Shown: positions 53,973-62,206 of the stretch, piece after piece
Layout of the letters: every line of letters starts with the position of its first letter
Numbering within the stretch: the first letter of the stretch is position 1
Assembly: GCA_963667375.1 (NCBI GenBank)
Contig: OY763323.1
Location: forward strand, 1,240,001 to 1,304,000
From: G963556115 sp963667375
Lineage (GTDB): Bacteria; Planctomycetota; SZUA-567
Direction: 5' to 3'
Length of the DNA stretch: 64,000 nt
Position numbers and translations under genes: made by a program
Notes under the pieces: generated by a model
The model's database searches: none
Told to the model about the DNA's origin: nothing
What the model saw: only the letters and a program-made list of their open reading frames with translations

Positions 53973-55751
53973 CTAGGTGTCTTTGCCGAAGGTCTGGTGC
54001 ATGATTTCTGTGAACCAGGGTTCGTTACGGACGGGGTCGAGATCGGTGTCGGTCTTGAGCTTCTGTATACCGAGTTGCTTTAATTCTCCGGAGTCGCAGG
54101 CTTGCTGGAGATGGGTGCGGCAGAGGTCGAGGGCGTTTTCGGGTCTGGAGGAAGCTTCAGCGTCGGAGTTGAGCCAGCGGGAGTAGATGCAGGATTTACT
54201 ATAATCGTGATGATTATTAGGATCGAGGTCTTCAGCTTTAGTGAAGCAAGATAGGGCTTCGGTGAAATTTTCGGATTTTGTTAGAGTAATTCCTTTGTTG
54301 ACGTGTGCTTCTGAAAAATTTGGATTAATTTCAATAGCTTTCTCGTAAGCCTTTATAGCATCTTCAAAATTTCCAATATCATCTAGATTATTTCCTTTGT
54401 TTAAATATGCTTTTGCGTTATTTGAATCGATTTCAATAACTTTATCGTATGCTTTTATAGCGTTTTCGAAATCCTCCATTTTTGCTAGAGCATATCCTTT
54501 GTTGAAGTATGCATCTGAATAATTTGGATCGATTTCAATAACTTTATCGTATGCTTTTATAGCGTTTTCGACATCATTCATTTTTGCTAGAGTAATTCCT
54601 TTGTTGGCGTATGCTTCTAAATAATTTGAATTAATTTCAATAGCTTTATCGTATGCCTTTATAGCGTTTTCGAAATCATTCATTTTTGCTAGAGTATATC
54701 CTTTGTTGAAATATGCATCTGAGTCATTTGGATTAATTTCAATAGCTTTATCGTATGCTTTTATAGCGTTTTCGACATCATTCATTTTTGCTAGAGTAAT
54801 TCCTTTGTTGACGTATGCATCTGAGTCATTTGGATTAATTTCAATAGCTTTATCGTATGCTTTTATAGCGTTTTCGACATCATTCATTTTTGTTAGAGTA
54901 ATTCCTTTGTTGACGTATGCATCTGAGTCATTTGGATTAATTTCAATAGCTTTATCGTATGCCTTTATAGCGTTCTCGAAATCCTTCATATCATCTAGAG
55001 TATTTCCTTTGTTGAAATATGCTTTTGAGTCATTTGGATTAATTTCAATAGCTTTATCGTAAGCTTTTATAGCGTTTTCGACATCATTCATTTTTGCTAG
55101 AGTACTTCCTTTGTTGAAGTATACTTCTGCTATACTGTCGTTGATCTTGATGATTTTATCATATAAAGTAATAGCGTTTCTGTATTCTTTTTGTTCATAA
55201 GCTCTATTTGCTTCATTGAAAAGGTTGTTGATGGTTATATTTTTCTGGGTTTGCTTGGCAATACGGTTGATTTCCTGAGTACCTTTTTCTTGGATCGCTG
55301 CGAGGTTTTTCTGGAGTTCTTTCTGGTAATGTCGGGTTATACGAGTAGCTTTGGCGTATTCGGCGTCAATTTTTTCAGCTGCTTTATAGTTGAGGGCGAT
55401 GGTACCGCCGGCAATTATAGTAAAGATGCCGAAGAAGACGCAGAGGGCATAGGAGTAAGAGGTAATGGTGGTCTGATAGGACTTTACTAAAAGATCGATA
55501 TCGGTAGTAGTATTATTTATAGGTGCGGGGTAGGTAAGCTGGTAATTTATAATGAAGAGTATGGTAGCCAACAAGAAGCCTATAGTAAAAAATATGAGCA
55601 GTTTGGTAGATAGTGACCAGCGGCTCTTGACGTGGCGGTAGTAGGAGCAGGTTGGGTCGGGTGTAGAGAGGTCGGTACAGGGGAAGATCTCTTCTGTGGT
55701 GTCGGCGTTGTCGTCTGTTGGGGTAGTATTATCTGTATGTTCGGTGGTCAT
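53973..55751 (-). CDS. Membrane-anchored TPR repeat protein
   Basis: 592 residues. A Thr/Asp-rich head (1-45), two membrane helices (about 50-70 and 98-121), a coiled coil (about 122-172), then ten 34-residue TPR units from about 174 to 513. Seven consecutive units (208-445) are nearly identical (pattern AYxNKGxTLAKMNDVENAIK, then AYDKAIEINPND). The C-terminal ~80 residues end in DLDPVRNEPWFTEIM, common after TPR arrays. It probably scaffolds a complex at the inner membrane; the partner is unknown. The gene is AT-rich between two GC-rich blocks and has no co-directional neighbour close by. Confidence 0.85.
   Translation of the reverse strand: MTTEHTDNTTPTDDNADTTEEIFPCTDLSTPDPTCSYYRHVKSRWSLSTKLLIFFTIGFLLATILFIINYQLTYPAPINNTTTDIDLLVKSYQTTITSYSYALCVFFGIFTIIAGGTIALNYKAAEKIDAEYAKATRITRHYQKELQKNLAAIQEKGTQEINRIAKQTQKNITINNLFNEANRAYEQKEYRNAITLYDKIIKINDSIAEVYFNKGSTLAKMNDVENAIKAYDKAIEINPNDSKAYFNKGNTLDDMKDFENAIKAYDKAIEINPNDSDAYVNKGITLTKMNDVENAIKAYDKAIEINPNDSDAYVNKGITLAKMNDVENAIKAYDKAIEINPNDSDAYFNKGYTLAKMNDFENAIKAYDKAIEINSNYLEAYANKGITLAKMNDVENAIKAYDKVIEIDPNYSDAYFNKGYALAKMEDFENAIKAYDKVIEIDSNNAKAYLNKGNNLDDIGNFEDAIKAYEKAIEINPNFSEAHVNKGITLTKSENFTEALSCFTKAEDLDPNNHHDYSKSCIYSRWLNSDAEASSRPENALDLCRTHLQQACDSGELKQLGIQKLKTDTDLDPVRNEPWFTEIMHQTFGKDT
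54213..55130 (-). repeat. Tandem 102-bp repeats encoding TPR units
   Basis: Nine head-to-tail 102-bp units inside the TPR gene. The central ones share runs such as GCTTTTATAGCGTTTTCGAC almost base for base, which points to recent duplication or gene conversion and possible copy-number variation. Confidence 0.88.
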
Positions 55752-55867
55752 GGTTGTATCCCTGATAATTGGTAATGGTGGTAATTGTGGTGTAAAGAAT
55801 TTATGATATGTATTTGCGGGGGATATTTCCAGTGAAAATAGCGGTATGGATAGTAGGTGGCAAAAAG

Positions 55868-55903
55868 AAACCAGACCGGCGGTGTGGGCTGCGGGTCTGG
55901 TTT
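55868..55903 (-). terminator. Terminator-like hairpin upstream of the TPR gene
   Basis: 10-bp stem AAACCAGACC (55868-55877) / GGTCTGGTTT (55894-55903). On the minus strand it is followed by CTTTTTG. It would stop transcription coming from the sugar kinase gene. Confidence 0.7.
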
Positions 55904-56005
55904 ACGTGTTGTCGGTTAGGATTACGGGTGTTGCTATTATTATTGATGTAAACTTGGTGTTGTTTTATTGACCGGGATTATGGTGCGTGGTAGCCCCGGT
56001 GTGGT

Positions 56006-56149
56006 GCTCCTCATAATTTACGGTTCTGCTGGGTTGTTGGATAGAGCAGAACGGAATATATAGCATGAGGAGCGGTGGGTGTTAAACGGTTGACCGCATC
56101 TTGCAGCCGCGACATAATGAGGCCTGTCCGGGCTGCAGTCGTTTAACAC
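56006..56149 (-). repeat. Two consecutive nested inverted repeats past the sugar kinase stop
   Basis: Element A: GCTCCTCAT (56006-56014) pairs with ATGAGGAGC (56065-56073), and inside it GTTCTGCT (56023-56030) pairs with AGCAGAAC (56045-56052). Element B: GTGTTAAACG (56079-56088) pairs with CGTTTAACAC (56140-56149), and inside it TGCAGCC (56102-56108) pairs with GGCTGCA (56131-56137). Neither ends in a T run. They lie 8 bases past the stop codon on the kinase transcript. They may be structured 3' RNA or a small palindromic element. Confidence 0.62.
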
Positions 56150-56156
56150 TCGGTCT

Positions 56157-57257
56157 CTAGCGGTCGACACGGGCTGAGCCGCCGCCGACAAGTTTTTCCA
56201 CTTCAGTAAGGCGCGCCATGGTGGTGTCGCCCGGAGTGGTCATTGCCAGCGCGCCGTGGGCGCAGCCGTAGTTGATAATATCTGCCGGAGCTTTATTCTC
56301 CAAAAAGCCGTAGATAAGCCCTGAGGCGAATGAGTCGCCACCGCCGACACGGTCATAGATCTCCAGCGCCGGGAACTGTCTGGCTTCGTGGAACTCGCCG
56401 CCGGTGTAGAGGATAGCACCCCAGTCATTGACGGTAGCGGTCTTCACCCCGCGGAGGGTGGTGGCGACAGCCTGGAAGTTCGGATAAGCGGCGACAGCGG
56501 TCTGGATCATCTTCTTGAAGTTATTGGTGTCGAGCTTGGAGCAATTGTGGTCGAGCCCTTCGACCTCGAAACCGAGAGCCATGGTGAAATCCTCTTCGTT
56601 ACCGATCATGACATCGACATACTTGGCGATCTCGCGGTTTACTTCCTTGGCTTTCTCCGGTCCGCCGTGCTTCTTCCAGAGGGAGGCGCGGTAGTTGAGG
56701 TCGTAGCTGGTAATGGTGCCGTATTTCTTGGCGGCTTTGAGCGCGTCGATAGTAACCTGCGGAGTTTCAGCACCGAGAGCGGCGAAGATACCGCCGCAGT
56801 GGAACCAGCGGGCACCCTCTTTACCGAAGATCTCGTCCCAGTCGATATCGCCGGGTTTGAGCTGGCTGATGGCGGTATGACCACGGTCGGAGACGCTGAC
56901 CGCGCCACGGACACCGAAGCCCTTCTCGACAAAATTGAGACCGTTACGGGCATCGATACCGAGACCGTCGAAGCTGCGCCAGAGCAGGTGGGAGATATCG
57001 ACCCCGCCCTGAAGCATCAGATCCTCGACCAGGCGGCCGACACCGTTATCAACGAGTGCGGTAACCACAGCGGTGCGCTTGCCGAAGCAGCGGCGCAGGC
57101 CGCGGGCAACATTGTATTCACCGCCGCCTTCCCAGACCTTGAATTCTCTGGTGGTGTGTACGCGGGTGTCGCCCGGATCGAGTCGCAGCATTACTTCCCC
57201 AAGGGATACCTCGTCCCATTTGCAGGAATCTGCACTTCTGATTTCAATTGCGGCCAT
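56157..57257 (-). CDS. kdgK: PfkB-family sugar kinase, probable 2-keto-3-deoxygluconate kinase
   Basis: 366 residues of the ribokinase/PfkB fold. The N-terminal sugar-binding part has SLGEVMLRLDPGDTRVHTT and VWEGGGEYNVARGLRRCFG. The C-terminal ATP site and catalytic base are in IYDRVGGGDSFASGLIYGFL (G-x-G-D pattern). The opening E-x-M-x-R-L and GGxExNVA are typical of KDG kinases, which phosphorylate 2-keto-3-deoxygluconate in pectin and hexuronate breakdown. The IclR regulator and KduD-like SDR nearby agree. I start at the ATG with AGGAGG upstream, six codons inside the longest frame. Confidence 0.82.
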   Translation of the reverse strand: MAAIEIRSADSCKWDEVSLGEVMLRLDPGDTRVHTTREFKVWEGGGEYNVARGLRRCFGKRTAVVTALVDNGVGRLVEDLMLQGGVDISHLLWRSFDGLGIDARNGLNFVEKGFGVRGAVSVSDRGHTAISQLKPGDIDWDEIFGKEGARWFHCGGIFAALGAETPQVTIDALKAAKKYGTITSYDLNYRASLWKKHGGPEKAKEVNREIAKYVDVMIGNEEDFTMALGFEVEGLDHNCSKLDTNNFKKMIQTAVAAYPNFQAVATTLRGVKTATVNDWGAILYTGGEFHEARQFPALEIYDRVGGGDSFASGLIYGFLENKAPADIINYGCAHGALAMTTPGDTTMARLTEVEKLVGGGSARVDR

Positions 57258-57512
57258 CTTTTCCTCCTGAAACACTGTATGTAAGTATATAAAATATTTA
57301 GTTCCGAATAATGAAACGTGATTTCAAAATCATCGATATGCTTTATTATGTATGATGAAATGGACTTTGTCAAATAGTAAATTAGAAAATTATTTGTAAT
57401 GCTATAGATTAGGGTGAGTATTGGTAAATAGTCCTTTACATATTATATAAATTGTTAATAATACGGTGATAAATGTATGGTTAAAAATTATGTGAGGGGC
57501 AGGAAGAGAGTA

Positions 57513-59249
57513 ATGCCGAATTCAAAATCAAAACGTTATCAGATAGAGCTGGGGAAGTTTGAGAAGCTCAAGCAGAACGGTAATGACAAGTATAGAACAC
57601 TGGTGATCGGGCACAGAAATCCGGACACCGACAGTGTGGCGGCGGCGGCGAGTTATGCGTGGCTGAAGAACAGTCTGGGGCAGGAGAATGTGAGTGCGGG
57701 CTGTGCGGGGATTCCGCAGAAACGGACGGAGTTTCTGTTCAGGCGGTTTGGAGTGAAGCTGCCGAAGGTTTATGCGGATGTCAGTCCGCGGGTGGCGGAT
57801 GTGATTCATCCGTATGCCGAGCCGATCGAGGTGGGGCAGACACTGCTGCGGGCAACAAAGCTTTTAAGTCAGCGGCGGGAGGAGCGGATGCCGATAATCG
57901 ACGCGGCGCAGAAGTATGTCGGGATGATCAGTCTCTTTGATCTGGCTGACAGAATGTTCCAGACCCGTGAGGATGATGATCCGGAAGGGATTCTGGGGCG
58001 TACGGTAAACACCAGTATCCGTCTGGCGGCACAGGCGCTGGACGCGAATATTCTGGCTGCCGGTGACAAGGAGGAGATGATAATTCTCCAGCTCTATGTC
58101 GGAGCGATGAACATGTATCATCTGCGTACCCGGCTGTTGGAGGGTAAGAAGAATAACGCGGCGCTGATTGTCGGAGACCGAGGTGAGATTCACAGTCTCG
58201 GTATCGAGCTGGGTGTGAAGCTGATGGTGATAACCGGCGGCTGCACTATCGATAAGGAGTTTGTCGATGCGGCGCAGCAGAAGGGGATCGCCATTCTGCA
58301 GACACCGCATGATTCGGCGACTACGGTAAGGCGTCTGAAGTTCAGTTCGCCGGTCGAGCTGTCAATCGATAAGAATGCCGATGTCTTCGCGCCAGCAGAT
58401 AAGATCAAGAGTATCCGGCACAGTGTGCTCTCGGCGAATCATGACGGTTTTCCAGTGGTAGGGGCGAGCGGTGATTTTCTGGGTATGATCTATAAGCGGG
58501 ACTTGCAGAATAATCCGCCGCTGCGGCTGGTGATGGTCGATCATAACGAGATGGATCAGGCTATTGAAGGGGCGGAAGAGGTGCCGATTGTCGAGATAGT
58601 CGATCACCACCGGCTCGGGATGAATCCTACCGATGAACCGATACGGGTGATCAATGATGTTATCGGCAGTACCTGCACGCTGGTTGCCGAGCAGTACCGG
58701 CAGGCGATGGTTGAACCAACTCCGGAGATGGCGGGGATTATGCTTGGCGGTATTATAACCGATACGCTGATGCTGCGTTCACCGACGGCAACCGAACGTG
58801 ACGGACGGATGATCGAGTGGCTTTCAGGTATCTGTGACTGTAATCCGGAAAAGCTGGAGCAGGAGATTCTGAATTCCGGTTCGCCGCTGGCGAATCTGAC
58901 TCCGGATGAACTGGTGAATGCGGATCTCAAGATCTACGAGGAGCATGGATTCCGTTTCGGTATCGGACAGATTGAAGAGTCGGGATTTGAGAGTCTGAAT
59001 AAATATCTGACGGCTCTGGAGGAGGCGCTGGAGCGCAACCGGAAGAGCAAGCAGCTGGACTTCATCGGGCTGATGATTACCAATGTGGTCAGATCGACTT
59101 CGGTGATGCTGATCAGCGGGTCTGAGGATGTGGTGGCGAGTGTTGATTTTGAGAGGATCTCTACCGGTCTGTATGATCTTCCGGGTATCGTCAGCCGTAA
59201 AAAACAGCTGCTGCCGATTATTCTGAAGATTCTTGAAGGGCTGGAGTAG
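57513..59249 (+). CDS. ppaC: Manganese-dependent inorganic pyrophosphatase with CBS-DRTGG insert
   Basis: Hydrolyses pyrophosphate to drive biosynthesis; 578 residues from this start. It is a DHH-family (family II) enzyme split by a regulatory insert. First DHH motifs: VIGHRNPDTDSVAAAASYAWL, then a CBS domain (VIHPYAEPIEVGQTLLRATKLL, RMPIIDAAQKYVGMISL), a DRTGG-type domain (ALIVGDRGEIHSLGIE, VMVITGG-like), a second CBS (PVVGASGDFLGMIYKRDL), then the returning catalytic parts LVMVDHNEMDQAIEG and EIVDHHRLG, and the C-terminal SRKKQLLPIIL with the substrate-binding Ser-Arg-Lys. Adenine nucleotides regulate known members through the CBS pair. The ATG at 57513 has AGGAAGAG upstream; an ATG at 57477 is possible. 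Confidence 0.93.
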   Translation: MPNSKSKRYQIELGKFEKLKQNGNDKYRTLVIGHRNPDTDSVAAAASYAWLKNSLGQENVSAGCAGIPQKRTEFLFRRFGVKLPKVYADVSPRVADVIHPYAEPIEVGQTLLRATKLLSQRREERMPIIDAAQKYVGMISLFDLADRMFQTREDDDPEGILGRTVNTSIRLAAQALDANILAAGDKEEMIILQLYVGAMNMYHLRTRLLEGKKNNAALIVGDRGEIHSLGIELGVKLMVITGGCTIDKEFVDAAQQKGIAILQTPHDSATTVRRLKFSSPVELSIDKNADVFAPADKIKSIRHSVLSANHDGFPVVGASGDFLGMIYKRDLQNNPPLRLVMVDHNEMDQAIEGAEEVPIVEIVDHHRLGMNPTDEPIRVINDVIGSTCTLVAEQYRQAMVEPTPEMAGIMLGGIITDTLMLRSPTATERDGRMIEWLSGICDCNPEKLEQEILNSGSPLANLTPDELVNADLKIYEEHGFRFGIGQIEESGFESLNKYLTALEEALERNRKSKQLDFIGLMITNVVRSTSVMLISGSEDVVASVDFERISTGLYDLPGIVSRKKQLLPIILKILEGLE

Positions 59250-59450
59250 GCGGTTGTCGCGGTGGGCGGCGGTTGAATATTATAGAGTTTTTCTTTGGTA
59301 TTTGGCTGCTTTAAGGTAGAATAGAATCAGGGAGTGCTTTGAAACTGCTGTTCTAACGCTGAAACTGGCTGGTTTTAGGTGGTTAGAGGCAGGTAGCGGT
59401 TTTGTTCTGATTGACTGAGAATTAGAGTGTTGTTGCTGAAGGAGGAGCTT

Positions 59451-60212
59451 GTGTCAAACGTACAGTCTATCCAGCGGGCTTTTGATATTTTGGAGGTGCT
59501 GGCTACCGAGAGGGATGGTATGGGAGTAACCCAGCTCGGTGAAAAGCTTGATCTGCACAAGAGTACGGTTCACCGGTTGCTGAATACCATGATGTCTCTG
59601 GGGTATATCGATAAAAAACCTATTACCGGGGTCTACTGTCTCGGGATGAAGTTTGTGGAGCTGGCGAGTCTGTATCTGGGCAGTGTTGAGCTCAAGGCGG
59701 AGGCTAACTATTATATCCGGGAGTATATCGACCGTATCGGTCTGCCGATTCAGATGGCGATTCTCTCTGATGGTGAGGCGCTGTATATTGAGAAGGTCGA
59801 ACAGGCAAATTCAATACGGATCTATGCGGAGATAGGGCGCAGGGTGCCGGTGCACTGCTCAAGTGTGGGGCGGGCGCTGGTCTTCGATCATACCGATGAG
59901 GAGATTGCGGAGCTCTATAAAGATAAGGAAATGAAGAAGTTTACTCCGAAAACTATGACCAATATTGATGATCTGATTGCGGAGGTGCAGATTTCCCGTG
60001 AGCGCGGATGGTCCTTTAACAAGGGTGAATTCGAGGATGATATCAAGTCGGTGGCGGCTCCGATCTATGATTATCGCGGGGTTATTATTGCGGCTATTGG
60101 TTCTCCGTATCGGGAAAATCCGGCTAACCCCCGCAATCCAGCGGAGATAGCGGAGCTGATATGTGAGCTGGCGAAGACGATTTCCAAGCGTATGGGGTAC
60201 AATTATAAGTAG
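59451..60212 (+). CDS. IclR-family transcriptional regulator (KdgR-like)
   Basis: 253 residues. N-terminal winged helix (about 1-65; VQSIQRAFDILEVLATERDGMGVTQLGEKLDLHKSTVHRLLNTM) and an IclR effector domain (about 80-250; LASLYLGSVELKAEANYYIREYIDRIGLPIQMAILSDGEALYIEKVE, VHCSSVGRALV, RERGWSFNKGEFEDDIKSVAAPIYD). AAGGAGGAG directly upstream selects the GTG at 59451; a TTG at 59427 is the alternative. The likely ligand is a hexuronate breakdown product such as KDG, judged only from the KDG kinase and KduD-like neighbours. Confidence 0.9.
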   Translation: MSNVQSIQRAFDILEVLATERDGMGVTQLGEKLDLHKSTVHRLLNTMMSLGYIDKKPITGVYCLGMKFVELASLYLGSVELKAEANYYIREYIDRIGLPIQMAILSDGEALYIEKVEQANSIRIYAEIGRRVPVHCSSVGRALVFDHTDEEIAELYKDKEMKKFTPKTMTNIDDLIAEVQISRERGWSFNKGEFEDDIKSVAAPIYDYRGVIIAAIGSPYRENPANPRNPAEIAELICELAKTISKRMGYNYK

Positions 60213-60246
60213 GATTTATCAGGATATTCCGGGATTAACTGCTGGT

Positions 60247-60282
60247 AAACAGCCAATACTTTGCCGGTATTGGCTGTTTTTA
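60247..60282 (+). terminator. Rho-independent terminator after the IclR gene
   Basis: 13-bp stem AAACAGCCAATAC (60247-60259) / GTATTGGCTGTTT (60267-60279) running into T5. Confidence 0.93.
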
Positions 60283-60427
60283 CAGCGGATTTCTGCTGCT
60301 GAACTATAAAATAAGGGTATAATCGGATTTACAGGTTGCCAATGCGAGTGCAGCTTTTATAATTAGTATGTTTGTTTATTGCATGTTGAGTATTTATTTT
60401 TTAACTTGAAGAGATAAGAGACGCAAG

Positions 60428-61798
60428 ATGATTTTAGAGACTAAGAATCTGGTGAAGACTTTTCCCGGGGTTAAAGCGTTGCACAGGGTTAACTTTCAGC
60501 TTGAGAAGGGTGAGATACATGCGCTGGTCGGGGCACATGGTTCGGGTAAATCTACTTTGGCAAAGCTGCTCGCCGGTGTCTATTCCAAGGATAGCGGCAG
60601 TATTGTGTATGAGGGTAAGAGCTTTGATCCGGAATCTGTGCGTGAAGCCGAGCAGTGCGGTATAAGTGCGGTACTGCAGGAGGTGAATATGATGTTCAAC
60701 CTCACGGTTGCGGAGAATATGTTTCTGGAGCGTCAGCCGAAAAATATGGGTTTTATCAAGTGGAAAGAGATAAATAAGCGGACTATCGAGATTCTCAAGC
60801 GTTATAACGTTGAGATAGATGTCACTCAAGAGATCGGAATGTATTCGGTGGCGGTGAATCAGGTGGTGGTTATTGCCAGAGCGCTGGAACTGGATGCTAA
60901 AATTTATATCCTCGATGAACCGACATCAAGTTTGAGTAATGAAGAGTCGGCGTATATCTTCAAGGAGGTACGCCGGATACGTGATCAGGGAGGTTCGATA
61001 ATCTTTATCACGCATTTTCTGGATCAGGTGTTTGAATATTGTGATCGGATAACGGTGTTCAAGGAAGGTAAGGATGTCGGAACCTGGAAGGTCGGGGATA
61101 TCAGTCGGGAGGAGCTTGAAGAGAAGATTGGTGAGACCGAGTATCCGCCGGTCTATGATGATTTTGCTGCGGTTCAGGATTCTCCGGAACGTGAAGAGTC
61201 ACTAAATGGTTATAAGCTTGAATTCGGTGGTTCTCAAGTTGAGGTCGCTGGTCTGCTCAAGTCCGGAAATATGGATTTGGAGGATATTGAATTCGCTGTG
61301 GTCAAGGATGCAGATAAGCGGGATGTAATCCGCGAGAGTTGTCCGGTAATAAAGGAGCCGGAGTTTTCTCTGGAGAGATATCCTGATTTTGAGGCGGCTA
61401 AGGATATGAGCGAATCCGGAAGTATGGAACAGACGGTTGCGGAGGCTTTTCTTCAGGCGCTACAGGTGAAGCGCGGCTGGCTGACTTTGCTTGAGAATGT
61501 GCAGACAGACAGCTATATTGCGGCTTATGCAAAGTTGTTTGCAATTGCTGACAGCACTGCGCAGGTGGCTAAACTCAGCTCCGATCTGCAAGGGAAGGTT
61601 CTGCTGGCCCGGCTGCTTGCTGCTAATCCTGCCTATGTTGCGGTTGTAAAATCTGATGGTACCGTAAGCCTTGCGGATCTGCCTGATATGCAGAAGTTTA
61701 TTATTCTTCTGGGCGTTGATTCGGTCAAAATTGTGGTAGTACCGGAAAGGGTACGGCGACTGTTGGCTGAGGGGGAATCTATAGAATTGAGATTCTGA
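60428..61798 (+). CDS. Orphan RbsA-like ABC ATPase with degenerate second half
   Basis: 456 residues. The N-terminal domain (1-240) is a sugar-type ABC ATPase: VKTFPGVKALHRVNF, Walker A GAHGSGKST (35-43), AVLQEVNMMFNLTVAENMFL, Walker B KIYILDEPTSSL, and H-loop FITHFLDQ. Its signature is altered (YSVAVNQVVVIARAL against the common LSVAQQQMVEIAKAL). The C-terminal 200 residues align only in outline with the second RbsA domain: LSSDLQGKVLLARLLAANPAYVAVVKSDGT stands where LSGGNQQK and LLILDEPTRG belong, and no second Walker A is seen. No permease or binding protein is adjacent. It may be a regulator or a decaying transporter subunit. Confidence 0.85.
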   Translation: MILETKNLVKTFPGVKALHRVNFQLEKGEIHALVGAHGSGKSTLAKLLAGVYSKDSGSIVYEGKSFDPESVREAEQCGISAVLQEVNMMFNLTVAENMFLERQPKNMGFIKWKEINKRTIEILKRYNVEIDVTQEIGMYSVAVNQVVVIARALELDAKIYILDEPTSSLSNEESAYIFKEVRRIRDQGGSIIFITHFLDQVFEYCDRITVFKEGKDVGTWKVGDISREELEEKIGETEYPPVYDDFAAVQDSPEREESLNGYKLEFGGSQVEVAGLLKSGNMDLEDIEFAVVKDADKRDVIRESCPVIKEPEFSLERYPDFEAAKDMSESGSMEQTVAEAFLQALQVKRGWLTLLENVQTDSYIAAYAKLFAIADSTAQVAKLSSDLQGKVLLARLLAANPAYVAVVKSDGTVSLADLPDMQKFIILLGVDSVKIVVVPERVRRLLAEGESIELRF

Positions 61799-61871
61799 TA
61801 TTTTAGTGTATTTTAATATAGTTGGGTGTTGACGCAGTGCAGTTTTGAAAATTGTTATAATTGCTGATGTT

Positions 61872-61911
61872 ACAGGTGACGGTAGAGCTTTGCTTGCCGT
61901 CACCTGTTTTA
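61872..61911 (+). terminator. Rho-independent terminator after the orphan ATPase
   Basis: 11-bp stem ACAGGTGACGG (61872-61882) / CCGTCACCTGT (61897-61907) followed by TTTATT. The rest of the gap to 62206 shows no gene. Confidence 0.88.
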
Positions 61912-62206
61912 TTGTGTGAGCGGCGGGAGCACTACAGCGGGTCAGGTATGCCTGGGTTGGCAGGAGGGTGGAGCAGATTCAGCAGGGTATTAAAGGCGGT
62001 GCTGCAGGTGTATTCAGTATAAAATTCTTATGGAACTGCATTACATATCTGGGTTATTGCTGGTTTTAGCCTGGTAAATTTGTGGTATATAAAAAAGATA
62101 AAAAAACTGTTATGTACTATAGTGTGAAACAGCGTTTTAAGTATAATAAAAAATGTTGTTGGTGTTTTTAATTCTATTTGGAAGGAAATTAGGAGGAGAA
62201 ATAGAG

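Noticed and set aside
54213..55130. Regularly spaced repeats suggesting a CRISPR array
   Set aside because: The unit is 102 bases with no unique spacers, and it translates in frame to TPR units.
53973..56150. Mobile element carrying the TPR gene
   Set aside because: AT-rich content and nearby inverted repeats suggested it, but no transposase, integrase, target duplication or matching terminal repeats were found on both sides.
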